From positions 1-14,159 of the forward strand of contig DAOVYB010000021.1 in NCBI GenBank assembly GCA_030635835.1: 14,159 nucleotides of DNA. The letters are read 5' to 3'. Each line of letters begins with the position of its first letter. Position 1 is the first letter of the stretch. This DNA is from Gammaproteobacteria bacterium (GTDB lineage Bacteria > Pseudomonadota > Gammaproteobacteria > UBA6429). Shown here one piece after another: positions 1-7,742 of this stretch. Under the pieces are notes generated by a model. That model was given only the letters and a program-made list of their open reading frames with translations, was not told the origin of the DNA and did no database searches. The position numbers and the translations under genes are program-made.

Positions 1-2
1 CA

Positions 3-1127
3 TTATTAGAAAGCATGCAAGAAGGTGCTATCGTTAAGGGTGTTGTTAAGAACTTAACTGAATACGGTGCTTTCGTTGATTTAGGTGGTGTAGATGGTTT
101 ATTACACATCACAGATATGGCCTGGAAACGTGTTAAACACCCAAGTGAAATCGTTGAAGTAGGGGATGAGATTGACGTTAAAGTTCTGAAGTTTGATAAA
201 GAACGTATGCGCGTGTCGCTTGGATTGAAGCAAATGGGTGAAGATCCATGGGTTGATATTGCACGTCGTTACCCTGAGCACACTCGTCTGTTTGGTAAAG
301 TTAGCAACATTGCTGACTACGGTTGTTTCATCGAACTTGAAGAAGGCGTTGAAGGTCTTGTTCACGTATCTGAAATGGACTGGACAAACAAAAATATTCA
401 CCCAAGCAAAGTTGTTTCTTTAGGTGATGAAGTTGAAGTTGTTGTACTTGATATTGACGAAGAACGTCGTCGTATTTCATTAGGTATGAAACAATGCCAG
501 GCTAACCCTTGGGATGACTTCGCTGGTAACTTCACTAAAGGTGACAAAGTTACGGGTACTATCAAATCAATCACTGACTTCGGTATCTTTATTGGTATGG
601 ACGGTGGTATTGATGGTTTGGTTCACTTATCTGATATCTCCTGGAATGACGCAGGTGAAGAAGCGGTTCGCAGTTACAAGAAAGGTGACGAGATTCAAGC
701 CGTTGTTCTTTCAGTTGACCCTGAACGTGAGCGTATCTCATTAGGTATCAAGCAATTAGATAAAGACCCATATGCTGATTTTGTTACTGATAATCCAAAA
801 GGAAGTATTGTTAAAGGTACTATCGGTGAAGTTGATGCTAAAGGTGCTGTAATCGATTTAGGTAATGGTGTTGAAGGTTACCTTCGTGCATCAGAACTTT
901 CTCGTGACCGCGTTGAAGATGCACGTACAGTATTAAATACTGGCGACGAAATCGAAGCTAAATTCACTGGTATTGATCGTAAGAGCCGCAACATTAGCTT
1001 ATCGATCAAAGCGAAAGATACAGCTGAAGAAAAAGCAACAATCAGTGATTATAAGAGTGGCACAGCAGCAGGCGGTGCAACTTTAGGTGATCTGATGAAA
1101 GAGCAAATGAATGGAGGAGACGAGTAA
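3..1127 (+). CDS. rpsA: 30S ribosomal protein S1 (5'-truncated by window edge)
   Basis: This is the C-terminal two-thirds of ribosomal protein S1, which binds mRNA on the 30S subunit and helps start translation on structured or weak ribosome-binding sites. The reading frame is open to the window edge (first full codon at 3, reading LLES before the first Met), so the true start lies upstream; about 185 residues are missing compared with the roughly 557-aa enterobacterial protein. Four S1/OB-fold repeats are visible at about residues 7-76, 94-163, 180-249 and 267-337 of the fragment, each with the pattern G-x-V-x-x-(I/L)-x-x-(Y/F)-G-x-F-(I/V)-x-(L/M), then G-(L/V)-(L/V)-H, and each closing with a SLG(L/M/I)KQ-type strand except the last, which is more divergent. 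They correspond to S1 domains 3-6. The tail after residue 340 is short and acidic. ihfB follows 91 bp downstream, the usual gammaproteobacterial order. Confidence 0.97.
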   Translation, partial: LLESMQEGAIVKGVVKNLTEYGAFVDLGGVDGLLHITDMAWKRVKHPSEIVEVGDEIDVKVLKFDKERMRVSLGLKQMGEDPWVDIARRYPEHTRLFGKVSNIADYGCFIELEEGVEGLVHVSEMDWTNKNIHPSKVVSLGDEVEVVVLDIDEERRRISLGMKQCQANPWDDFAGNFTKGDKVTGTIKSITDFGIFIGMDGGIDGLVHLSDISWNDAGEEAVRSYKKGDEIQAVVLSVDPERERISLGIKQLDKDPYADFVTDNPKGSIVKGTIGEVDAKGAVIDLGNGVEGYLRASELSRDRVEDARTVLNTGDEIEAKFTGIDRKSRNISLSIKAKDTAEEKATISDYKSGTAAGGATLGDLMKEQMNGGDE

Positions 1128-1218
1128 GTCTCTGATATTAGTGTGAAAATTAGATTCCATACTGGAGTAACTTGTACTATAGTAGGCTTATTACAAGAAT
1201 AAACGTTTAGGAATAATA

Positions 1219-1524
1219 ATGACAAAATCAGAGCTAATCGAAATTCTGGCGCAAAAACAAACTCAACTGGCTTATAAAGACGTTGAGTTAGCGGTTAAAA
1301 ATATGTTGGAGCACATGGCGACAACATTAGCTAACGGTGAGCGTATTGAGATTCGTGGTTTTGGTAGCTTTTCATTACATTATCGTCCACCTCGGGTGGG
1401 CCGTAATCCTAAAACCGGTGATTCTGTGGACTTAACTGCGAAGTATGTTCCGCACTTTAAGCCGGGTAAGGAAATGCGGGAACGTGTAAACGAAAGTATG
1501 GCGAGGGTTGAGATTACAAATTAA
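1219..1524 (+). CDS. ihfB: Integration host factor beta subunit
   Basis: IHF-beta pairs with IHF-alpha to bind specific DNA sites in the minor groove and bend them sharply, serving recombination, replication and promoter architecture in the nucleoid. The 101-aa protein has the whole HU/IHF fold: MTKSELIE opening, the helical dimerisation body, the GFGSF turn (about 47-51), and the DNA-inserting beta-arm [12 protein letters not shown] with the intercalating proline at P64, the same position as in E. coli. It is about seven residues longer than the 94-aa E. coli protein because of the C-terminal extension [14 protein letters not shown]. An AGGA Shine-Dalgarno at 1209-1212 sits seven bases before the ATG. 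The gene lies 91 bp after rpsA. A possible -10 (TATAGT, 1178-1183) lies in the spacer but has no good -35, so read-through from rpsA and an internal promoter are both possible. It ends in a strong terminator. Confidence 0.97.
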   Translation: MTKSELIEILAQKQTQLAYKDVELAVKNMLEHMATTLANGERIEIRGFGSFSLHYRPPRVGRNPKTGDSVDLTAKYVPHFKPGKEMRERVNESMARVEITN

Positions 1525-1546
1525 CCGGCACTAATTTTTCATAATT

Positions 1547-1585
1547 AAAGCGGTATAAAGTTTCTACTTTATACCGCTTTTTTTT
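1547..1585 (+). terminator. Intrinsic terminator of the rpsA-ihfB unit
   Basis: A perfect 14-bp stem (AAAGCGGTATAAAG at 1547-1560 pairing with CTTTATACCGCTTT at 1567-1580) with a six-base loop ends in a run of eight T (1578-1585). It starts 22 bases after the ihfB stop codon. The A-rich left flank gives it some capacity in the other direction, but no minus-strand gene ends here. Confidence 0.93.
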
Positions 1586-1634
1586 ATACCTTAGTAATAA
1601 TTTAACTGAGCGATATTTCATTGCCAGATAGTAA

Positions 1635-1659
1635 ATACCTTATACATTTAATAAGGTAT
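1635..1659. repeat. Short inverted repeat in AT-rich intergenic region
   Basis: ATACCTTAT (1635-1643) and ATAAGGTAT (1651-1659) form a perfect 9-bp inverted repeat around a seven-base centre. The half-site ATACCTTA also occurs at 1586-1593, just after the ihfB terminator. There is no T-run, so it does not look like a terminator. It lies about 30 bp upstream of the predicted -35 element of the GGDEF/EAL gene and could be an operator, but nothing identifies a regulator. The rest of the 1525-1810 intergenic stretch is simple AT-rich sequence. Confidence 0.4.
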
Positions 1660-1687
1660 AAATATCCATAATTTAACTGTAATAAAT

Positions 1688-1715
1688 TTGTGGATTTACT
1701 AAATATTGCTATAAA
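1688..1715 (+). promoter_or_regulatory. Probable sigma-70 extended -10 promoter of the GGDEF/EAL gene
   Basis: TTGTGG (1688-1693) and TATAAA (1710-1715) are separated by 16 bp, and the -10 is preceded by TGC, giving an extended -10 (TGnTATAAA). The -35 is weak, which fits an extended -10 promoter. Transcription would start near 1722, leaving an AT-rich leader of about 90 bases. The call is by eye from consensus. Confidence 0.5.
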
Positions 1716-1810
1716 TAGGCCGATAGTTATACTAATTATAATAAATTCAGTTATTTAGACTGACTTTCAAATGTATTAAATTAATACTTTAAGTTTTAAC
1801 CGTGTGATAT

Positions 1811-4333
1811 ATGACTGAGTTGTACTCAAAAAAACAGGAAAGAACAAGCTTACGCTTTCAATATATTGTGACGGCTGTAGTTGTTGTTTCTGTGTTTATC
1901 TTAGGTTCAATTCTGGCAAGTTTTTATTTTAGCTACACAACTGAAAAAAATACGGCTTTATTGAAATTGCATGACAGCATAATAGTTCATGTTGATGATT
2001 TGCATAATTCTTTGTGGAAAGCAGATAAGTCTTTATATGTTTTATTAAGTGATGCTGAGAAAGTTGAGTATAAAGAAATAGAATCACATTTTAATTCTAT
2101 CGGGGAAAATTTAAATAATATTTCTCAAATTGATGGAATTGAGCAAACAGGTTTATTAACGCATATAAATAATCTGAATGTTACTCACGAAAAGTTAAAT
2201 AATGAAGTTATGACGCTTTTATCTTTGCGTAAAGATATTACCTGGCTATATCCTTTTCTTGCCTTTATCGATACAACGTTACTTGAATCAAATAAGAATT
2301 TTGAAACTGCTCTGGATCAGGCAATTAAAGAAACCTTTGATTCTGCGAATAAAAATTATTTTGACAAAATATATCGTCGTCTTGATTCAATAAGAGATGT
2401 CTGGAGACATAAAATACTTGATTTTCGAGGAACACTGATTCGATTTGCTGGTATAAATTCAAGAAATGTAGATCAGGAAAAAAATATAGAAGAATATCAG
2501 CGTTTAATCGATGAAAAATTACAGGAACTTGATGTTATTTCAAAAAATGGTGGCCTGGGCCTTGAAACAGAGATAGCACTCGAAGAAATGCAAAAAAGTT
2601 CAAAAAAATGGTATCAGGATTATCAGCAGTTATTAAGGGACAGAAATTCAAGTTTATGGCGCTCAGATATAAGTTACATAAGAACTAAAATACAACCATT
2701 ACAAAAGATTGTATTTGATGAGTTAGGTTTAGTAGAAAAACAATTAAATATCTGGTCCTCTGAAAATATTGAACATGTTCATGATGTATCAAAAAAAATT
2801 AATCTTGAATTATGGTTTTTCACCGGTATTGCTATTTTATATGTAATCGCGATTTATTTTAAGCTGGATAAATCCTTATTGTCTCCGGTTGAAAAAATTA
2901 CGGAATCTATCACTAATCATTCAGGTGATGCAGAAAACATGATGGTTTCTGATGAGGGAAGTAAAGAAATACATATACTGGTTAAGGCATTTAATAATAT
3001 GCGGACACAAATTCATCATCGTCAAATGGTGCTTGAGTTCCAGGCAATGCATGACTCCTTAACAGGATTACCAAACCGTGCATTATTACAGGATCGCCTT
3101 GAGCAAGCTATATTTCTTGCTCAAAGGAATGAAACTGAAATGTCCTTATTATTACTTGATTTAGATCGCTTTAAGGATATTAATGATACTTTAGGTCATC
3201 CTGTTGGTGATATTGTATTAAGAAAAGTATCAAAACGACTAGAGAATTGCTTACGTGCAGCTGATACCGTAGCCAGATTAGGTGGCGATGAGTTTGCAAT
3301 TATTACCAGTTATAGTGATCGTGATCAAATTGAGGCATTTATAAATCGAATCGTTAAAGATATTGAACGTGTGATCACAATAGAAGAACAGAAACTTTAT
3401 ATCGGCTTGAGTATAGGCGTAGCGTCTTACCCAAAAGATGGTCTTGATGCCGATACCCTAATACAACATGCTGATATCGCCATGTATAGTGCTAAGCGTG
3501 AAAACAAAAATCAGGAATTTTATAAAATTGAAAAGGATTATTATAGTGCTGATAATTTAACTTTATTAGCGGAACTGAAATCTGAATTTAAAAATCCAAC
3601 CGACAAAATTCAACTTTATTTTCAACCACAAATTGATGTTTCAACAGGCAACGTTATCAGCGTTGAATCTTTAATACGTTGGAATCATCCCGAGCAGGGG
3701 TTTTTACCCGCTGAGCAAATTATCAGAATGGCAGAGCAGACTGGATTGATATCTGAATTAACCTATTGGGTATTACGTGAATCTATTAATGAATATGCTA
3801 AATGGGCTGATGATGATATTACACTCTCTATTAATTTGTCGGTATGGAATCTTCAAAATGCTGAGCTAATACCTTTTGTTAAAAAAACATTAAATGAAAC
3901 AAAAATTAAACCGGAAAAAATAACATTTGAAATTACTGAAAGTGCAGTAATGAATGATCCTGTTCGAGCAAGGAAGGTGCTTGAAAATTTAAGCGATATG
4001 GGTATAGAGTTAGCAATTGATGATTATGGAACTGGTTTTTCATCCCTGGCATATTTAAAATTATTGCCGGTAAAATATCTTAAAATAGATAAATCATTTG
4101 TTCTGGATATGTTAAAAGATGAAAATGATGCCATTATAGTTCATTCAACTATTGAGCTATCCCATAATCTGGGTTTATCTGTTATTGCAGAAGGTGTGGA
4201 GAATCAAGCGACATTAGAAAAATTACATGAGCTAGGTTGCGATTATGCCCAGGGTTTCCATATTGCTAAACCGATGCCTTCTAATGAGCTTACTGAATAT
4301 CTGAATAGGTATAAAATTAAAAGTCTGGCTTGA
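1811..4333 (+). CDS. Membrane-bound GGDEF + EAL cyclic-di-GMP protein
   Basis: An 840-aa dual-domain cyclic-di-GMP enzyme. The N-terminus has one transmembrane helix (about 17-40), a long predicted periplasmic sensor region (about 41-332, helical, no family recognised), a second helix (about 333-351), then a HAMP-like linker (about 352-408). The diguanylate cyclase domain follows (about 410-575) with an intact GGDEF at 491-495 and an inhibitory I-site RAAD at 482-485. The EAL phosphodiesterase domain (about 595-830) has ESL instead of EAL (619-621), but keeps the catalytic glutamate, the NLS asparagine, ITES, the DD of DDYGTG (737-738), LKIDKSF, AEGVEN and AQGF. Both domains look able to act, so net activity cannot be predicted. 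No clear Shine-Dalgarno precedes the ATG. The gene appears to stand alone: it follows the ihfB terminator and converges on a minus-strand gene with no gap. Confidence 0.93.
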   Translation: MTELYSKKQERTSLRFQYIVTAVVVVSVFILGSILASFYFSYTTEKNTALLKLHDSIIVHVDDLHNSLWKADKSLYVLLSDAEKVEYKEIESHFNSIGENLNNISQIDGIEQTGLLTHINNLNVTHEKLNNEVMTLLSLRKDITWLYPFLAFIDTTLLESNKNFETALDQAIKETFDSANKNYFDKIYRRLDSIRDVWRHKILDFRGTLIRFAGINSRNVDQEKNIEEYQRLIDEKLQELDVISKNGGLGLETEIALEEMQKSSKKWYQDYQQLLRDRNSSLWRSDISYIRTKIQPLQKIVFDELGLVEKQLNIWSSENIEHVHDVSKKINLELWFFTGIAILYVIAIYFKLDKSLLSPVEKITESITNHSGDAENMMVSDEGSKEIHILVKAFNNMRTQIHHRQMVLEFQAMHDSLTGLPNRALLQDRLEQAIFLAQRNETEMSLLLLDLDRFKDINDTLGHPVGDIVLRKVSKRLENCLRAADTVARLGGDEFAIITSYSDRDQIEAFINRIVKDIERVITIEEQKLYIGLSIGVASYPKDGLDADTLIQHADIAMYSAKRENKNQEFYKIEKDYYSADNLTLLAELKSEFKNPTDKIQLYFQPQIDVSTGNVISVESLIRWNHPEQGFLPAEQIIRMAEQTGLISELTYWVLRESINEYAKWADDDITLSINLSVWNLQNAELIPFVKKTLNETKIKPEKITFEITESAVMNDPVRARKVLENLSDMGIELAIDDYGTGFSSLAYLKLLPVKYLKIDKSFVLDMLKDENDAIIVHSTIELSHNLGLSVIAEGVENQATLEKLHELGCDYAQGFHIAKPMPSNELTEYLNRYKIKSLA

Positions 4334-5215
4334 TTAAGTATGAAAATCAAACCGAATAATATATTTTAATAGTTTATAAATAATAAAAATAAAGCCTAGT
4401 GGTATAATAATGGTCTGAAAGATAAAGACTATAATCAGATTAACAACATGATGTGTTGTTTCAGTTGCGGCTTGTTTATATTTTTCAATTCTTTTACTAA
4501 TGTCCAGCATTTCAGATGTTGAGTTATAAAAATCCTTAGCGCTTTCCCAAACTGATTTCTTTCTAACATCCGGCTGGTTAAATTGTTCGTTTTCGTTCAG
4601 CTCTCCAATTTGTTCAGCTGTTGATTCAAGTGATTCTGTAGAAGTGATGTATTCATTTTCCAGAAAAACATGGTATATCGATTCATTCACTAATCCTGTA
4701 AGTGGTACAGCAAAGCGTAAAATAACAAGCAGTATAGATGTTCGTAATATAAATATGCGTAGCTGATAATGTTTTTTAGTTTTTAGCAGTAGAACTATTA
4801 AGCCCAGTGATATAAAAAATGTTAAAAAATAATTGAATTCTGGCCAGACACTCATAGTTAAAAATATTTTTTGAATTCCTAATGATGTTGTACTTGCAAG
4901 CATGATCCATGAAAAGCGTTCTACTAAATCATTAACGGGATCAAGAATTTGCCCGGGGGTTAAATTTATGCCGATACCAGCAGGTTGAATAGCAATTTCA
5001 GTTCCCTGCGCAACAGATATGACACCATTTAAAGTTTTTGCTAAACCAAAGGTAATAAGTGCACGGTTAAATGCTTTGTCGATATATTGTTTACTGGATG
5101 TATCTACGGTTTGGTTATAATTAAGCGTGATGGCTGTGATAAATAAAAAAAATAAGAATAATTTTAAAGGACCCGCTTTAATGATAATATTTTTTAGTGA
5201 AGATAAATATGACAT
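4334..5215 (-). CDS. Multi-pass membrane protein of unknown function
   Basis: A 293-aa inner-membrane protein I cannot assign to a named function. Hydrophobic segments lie at about 17-34, 102-121, 129-145, 153-172 and 257-285 (the last long enough for one or two passes). Between the first and second is a region (about 47-100) that looks more constrained than the rest: AFNRALITFGLAKTLNGVIS, then GTEIAIQPAGIG, then GQILDPVNDLVERFS. A comparable block occurs in uncharacterised membrane proteins of other marine gammaproteobacteria, as far as I recall. A polar, glutamate-rich stretch (about 182-250) with predicted coiled-coil character separates the last membrane part. The ATG has no near Shine-Dalgarno (an AGGAA lies about 17 bases away). 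Its stop codon directly abuts the stop of the convergent GGDEF/EAL gene. The upstream small gene ends in a terminator, so this gene probably has its own promoter. Confidence 0.8.
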   Translation of the reverse strand: MSYLSSLKNIIIKAGPLKLFLFFLFITAITLNYNQTVDTSSKQYIDKAFNRALITFGLAKTLNGVISVAQGTEIAIQPAGIGINLTPGQILDPVNDLVERFSWIMLASTTSLGIQKIFLTMSVWPEFNYFLTFFISLGLIVLLLKTKKHYQLRIFILRTSILLVILRFAVPLTGLVNESIYHVFLENEYITSTESLESTAEQIGELNENEQFNQPDVRKKSVWESAKDFYNSTSEMLDISKRIEKYKQAATETTHHVVNLIIVFIFQTIIIPLGFIFIIYKLLKYIIRFDFHT

Positions 5216-5293
5216 TATGGTTTAATTGATATTCCTGAATAAGTTACAATTATTCTAAGTTAATTTTTTTATTTAAACCATTATTTAGTTCAC

Positions 5294-5328
5294 AAAAAAC
5301 AACGCCCCAAATGACGGGGCGTTGTTTT
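5294..5328 (-). terminator. Intrinsic terminator of the small membrane protein gene
   Basis: A perfect 13-bp stem (AAAACAACGCCCC at 5296-5308 with GGGGCGTTGTTTT at 5316-5328) encloses a seven-base loop. Read on the minus strand, the stem runs into a U-tract from the A-run at 5294-5299. It lies about 18 bases past the stop of the 58-aa gene and separates it from the 293-aa gene. On the plus strand the tail is only four T, so it works mainly for the minus strand. Confidence 0.88.
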
Positions 5329-5346
5329 AATGCGGTAAATTCTAAC

Positions 5347-5523
5347 TTAGATGTCTTCAGAGCGCCGATAATTTCGTCTTAAAACCAAAATCATGATGCC
5401 TGAGCCTCCTAATAATATACCTGAAATAAAAGACATGAATGAATCAACAGTCGAAATGGCAGCAACACCACCGATAACATATAGAAACGGTAAGCTTTCA
5501 TAAACGGGTTTTGGCATAATCAT
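5347..5523 (-). CDS. Small membrane protein of unknown function (58 aa)
   Basis: A 58-residue protein (MIMPKPVYESLPFLYVIGG...) with two hydrophobic stretches, about 12-25 and 29-47 (GILLGGSGIMILVL), and a basic C-terminus RRNYRRSEDI. This suggests a two-pass or hairpin inner-membrane protein with the arginine-rich tail in the cytoplasm. The start is set by AGGAG at 5531-5535, seven bases before the ATG at 5521-5523; a TTG two codons earlier is only one base from that site and is unlikely, and a further ATG at 5515-5517 is 13 bases away. A good sigma-70 promoter lies upstream and a strong terminator downstream, so it is a self-contained gene. No function is known to me; the N-terminal PKPxYESLP motif looks like the conserved part of a small gammaproteobacterial family. 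Confidence 0.8.
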   Translation of the reverse strand: MIMPKPVYESLPFLYVIGGVAAISTVDSFMSFISGILLGGSGIMILVLRRNYRRSEDI

Positions 5524-5530
5524 AAACAAT

Positions 5531-5535
5531 CTCCT
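5531..5535 (-). promoter_or_regulatory. Shine-Dalgarno deciding the start of the 58-aa protein
   Basis: CTCCT on the plus strand reads AGGAG on the minus strand, seven bases from the ATG at 5521-5523. This spacing selects that ATG over the neighbouring in-frame TTG (5527-5529) and ATG (5515-5517). Confidence 0.8.
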
Positions 5536-5596
5536 GATAACGATTAATTTCCGTATAATCTCTGAGTCATAAATTTAGTATACTCTGCATAGTCAT

Positions 5597-5625
5597 TTTA
5601 TAGCAGTCAGGAATATCAAGATCAA
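5597..5625 (-). promoter_or_regulatory. Sigma-70 promoter of the small membrane protein gene
   Basis: On the minus strand TTGATC (-35, plus coordinates 5620-5625) and TATAAA (-10, 5597-5602) are separated by exactly 17 bp. Transcription would start near 5590, giving a leader of about 66 bases before the ATG. Matches to consensus are four of six and five of six. Confidence 0.65.
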
Positions 5626-5676
5626 TGATAAAAATGTTAAAACTCGGTACATAAACCTTTGAATTTATCAGTGAAT

Positions 5677-6885
5677 ATGCCAAATATAGAACAACCTAAA
5701 CAGATTTTAAGTGACTTATTTTTAACTGCGCTAAAAGCGGTAAATGGTCGACTTGCAGTTGAACAACAACTTCAGCAAATTGCTATAGAAGGTGATGTGG
5801 CCGTCATTGCTATTGGAAAAGCTGCCAGTGCCATGATGTTAGGTGCCCAGGATCATTTAAATAAACAAATACAATCCGCTTTGATTATTACTAAATCAGG
5901 TTATGCAGACCATGCTATTGACTGGCCATGTGTTGAAGCAGGGCATCCTGTTCCAGATAGTCAGAGTCTTGCCGCAGGGACTAAGTTATTGGAATTTCTG
6001 AATAATATACCGGATGAAACAAAAATCTTAGCCTTAATTTCCGGTGGGGCATCTTCATTAGTTGAAGTATTACCTGAAAATATGGAGTTGAAAAACCTGC
6101 AAGAAATGAACGAATGGTTGCTTGCGAGTGGTTTGGAAATTCATGAAATGAATCGAATTCGTCAGTCTGTATCACTGATCAAAGGTGGTAAAACTTTACA
6201 ACATGTGAACAAAAATGAGATGACTCAACTTCTTATTTCCGATGTGAAAATGGATGATATTGAGATTATAGGTTCAGGTCTATTTGTCGCTAGCGAAAAA
6301 GAGTCTTCATTACCCAAAATGCCCGAATGGTTACACTCTCATATTCAGCTGGGACAGGCCTTGCCACCGATTTCAGTTGAATCCCATATTGTTGCCAGTA
6401 ATGATATGGCATGTCAGGCAATCATTGAGCATGCCAAACAAGCTAATTATGCTGTGGTTTATCATGGACAAACATTATATGGTAATGTTTTTGAATTAGC
6501 TGAAACATTAGTCAGAGAATTACTCTGTGCTGAACCTGGTCTGCATATTTGGGGAGGAGAAACAACGCTTGTCTTACCTGAAAAAACCGGTCAGGGAGGA
6601 CGAAACCAGTCTTTAGCATTAGCGATGGCCTGTATTTTAGAGAATACAAAAGGGATTACGGTCTTAGTTGGTGCAACAGATGGCAGTGATGGTCCAACTA
6701 GTGATGCTGGTGCAATTATTGATGGTTTAACTTTGCAGCGAGGCCCCACTAATAGTATCGCTCAAGACTATTTAAGTACTGCGGATGCAGGAACCTTTTT
6801 AGCCGAAGCGGGTGATCTGCTTTCTACCGGCCCAACCGGAACAAATGTTATGGATATTGTTATTGCTTTAAAAGAGCCTGATTAA
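5677..6885 (+). CDS. Glycerate 2-kinase, MOFRL family
   Basis: A cytoplasmic kinase of the GckA/TtuD (MOFRL) family, which phosphorylates D-glycerate to 2-phosphoglycerate with ATP; older annotations call it hydroxypyruvate reductase. With the ATG at 5677 it has 402 residues, near the family's usual 410-450. Visible motifs: AIGKAA with the conserved lysine K48, AGHPVPD (89-95), SGGASSL (122-128), RQSVSLIKGG (about 162-171), GGETT and GGRNQS (about 293-312), TDGSDGPTSDAGA (334-346) and the C-terminal TGPTGTNV (384-391). The loop usually written SDVPGDDP reads SDVKMDDI (188-195), losing the Pro-Gly, which is unusual. In-frame TTG (5659) and GTG (5671) starts would add six or two residues; no candidate has a strong Shine-Dalgarno. 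It is first in a three-gene run with the DUF455 gene 37 bp downstream. Confidence 0.92.
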   Translation: MPNIEQPKQILSDLFLTALKAVNGRLAVEQQLQQIAIEGDVAVIAIGKAASAMMLGAQDHLNKQIQSALIITKSGYADHAIDWPCVEAGHPVPDSQSLAAGTKLLEFLNNIPDETKILALISGGASSLVEVLPENMELKNLQEMNEWLLASGLEIHEMNRIRQSVSLIKGGKTLQHVNKNEMTQLLISDVKMDDIEIIGSGLFVASEKESSLPKMPEWLHSHIQLGQALPPISVESHIVASNDMACQAIIEHAKQANYAVVYHGQTLYGNVFELAETLVRELLCAEPGLHIWGGETTLVLPEKTGQGGRNQSLALAMACILENTKGITVLVGATDGSDGPTSDAGAIIDGLTLQRGPTNSIAQDYLSTADAGTFLAEAGDLLSTGPTGTNVMDIVIALKEPD

Positions 6886-6922
6886 GCTGCGTCTTAAAGC
6901 ATAACTTGGTAAAATATGACAT

Positions 6923-7726
6923 ATGGATAAACCTTCATTACATAAACAGGCCGAAACATGTTTACAGGCTTGTTTGCCTGCTGAAAAAATCAGATTAAGT
7001 TATGAAACGGCTAAAGCATGGCAGCAAGATGAACTTTCACTGGAAAAAACGACTCCGATTTTAACCTTTGAAAATCCTGGTCGACCTGAGCAACCTGAAC
7101 TGGTTCCACCAAGAGAATTAAATCGTCGAAAAATAACAAGTAAAATTGGCCATGCAGCGCTTATTCATTCAATTTGTCACATCGAATTTAATGCAATTAA
7201 TCTGGCATGGGATGCGGTATATCGTTTTCAGGATATGCCCGCTGAATATTACAGCGACTGGGTTAAGGTCGCTAAAGAAGAAGCCTATCACTTTGAGCTA
7301 TTAAGCGGGCATTTAGCCTCACTCGGTTATAGCTATGGTGATTTTACTGCGCATAACGGTTTATGGGAGAGTGCTTTAGAGACTGCATTTGACCCCATGG
7401 TTCGAATGGCTTTAGTCCCGCGTGTGCTTGAAGCTCGTGGTTTGGATGTTACCCCGGGAATCGTTAAAAAGCTTAAAAATATTGGTGATGATAAAGCAGT
7501 TGAAATACTGGCAATCGTTCATCGTGATGAGATTGGACATGTAGAAATTGGTACACGATGGTTTCGCTACCTGTGTGAACAACGTGGACTAAATTCAGAA
7601 GAAATCTTTAAAGAATTAATTAATAAATATATGAAAGGTATATTACGTGGCCCTTTTGATCATGATGTTCGTAAACGAGCAGGCTTTACAGAAGAAGAGT
7701 TATTATTTTTAGAATCCGCAAATTAG
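6923..7726 (+). CDS. DUF455 ferritin-like protein
   Basis: A 267-aa protein matching the DUF455 (COG2833) family, a ferritin-like four-helix fold thought to bind a di-metal centre. Likely metal ligands are visible in the helices: HIEFNAI (E88), KEEAYHFELL (E120 and H123), RVLEARGLD (E170) and HRDEIGHVEIG (E203 and H206), the E...ExxH...E...ExxH pattern of di-iron carboxylate proteins. The first 70 residues are an N-terminal extension ending in PPRELNRRK. The biochemical role of the family is not established as far as I know; oxidase, hydroxylase or iron-handling roles are all conceivable. It is cytoplasmic: no signal peptide is present. The ATG at 6923 has only a weak ribosome site. It lies 37 bp after the glycerate kinase and 16 bp before the lipoprotein, so the three are probably co-transcribed. 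Confidence 0.88.
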   Translation: MDKPSLHKQAETCLQACLPAEKIRLSYETAKAWQQDELSLEKTTPILTFENPGRPEQPELVPPRELNRRKITSKIGHAALIHSICHIEFNAINLAWDAVYRFQDMPAEYYSDWVKVAKEEAYHFELLSGHLASLGYSYGDFTAHNGLWESALETAFDPMVRMALVPRVLEARGLDVTPGIVKKLKNIGDDKAVEILAIVHRDEIGHVEIGTRWFRYLCEQRGLNSEEIFKELINKYMKGILRGPFDHDVRKRAGFTEEELLFLESAN

Positions 7727-7742
7727 AAGAATAAAGGTTGTT

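Noticed and set aside
102..744. Open frames on both strands inside rpsA
   Set aside because: They overlap a strongly conserved S1 gene in other frames, lack ribosome sites and have low-complexity translations; they are shadows of the real gene.
1716..1810. Cyclic-di-GMP riboswitch in the leader of the GGDEF/EAL gene
   Set aside because: The leader is AT-rich and lacks the conserved GEMM-type core and paired helices.
5554..5559. Perfect TATAAT on the plus strand upstream of the glycerate kinase
   Set aside because: The sequence 17 bp upstream (CTCCTG) is the Shine-Dalgarno region of the opposite gene and bears no resemblance to a -35; start-site data would be needed.
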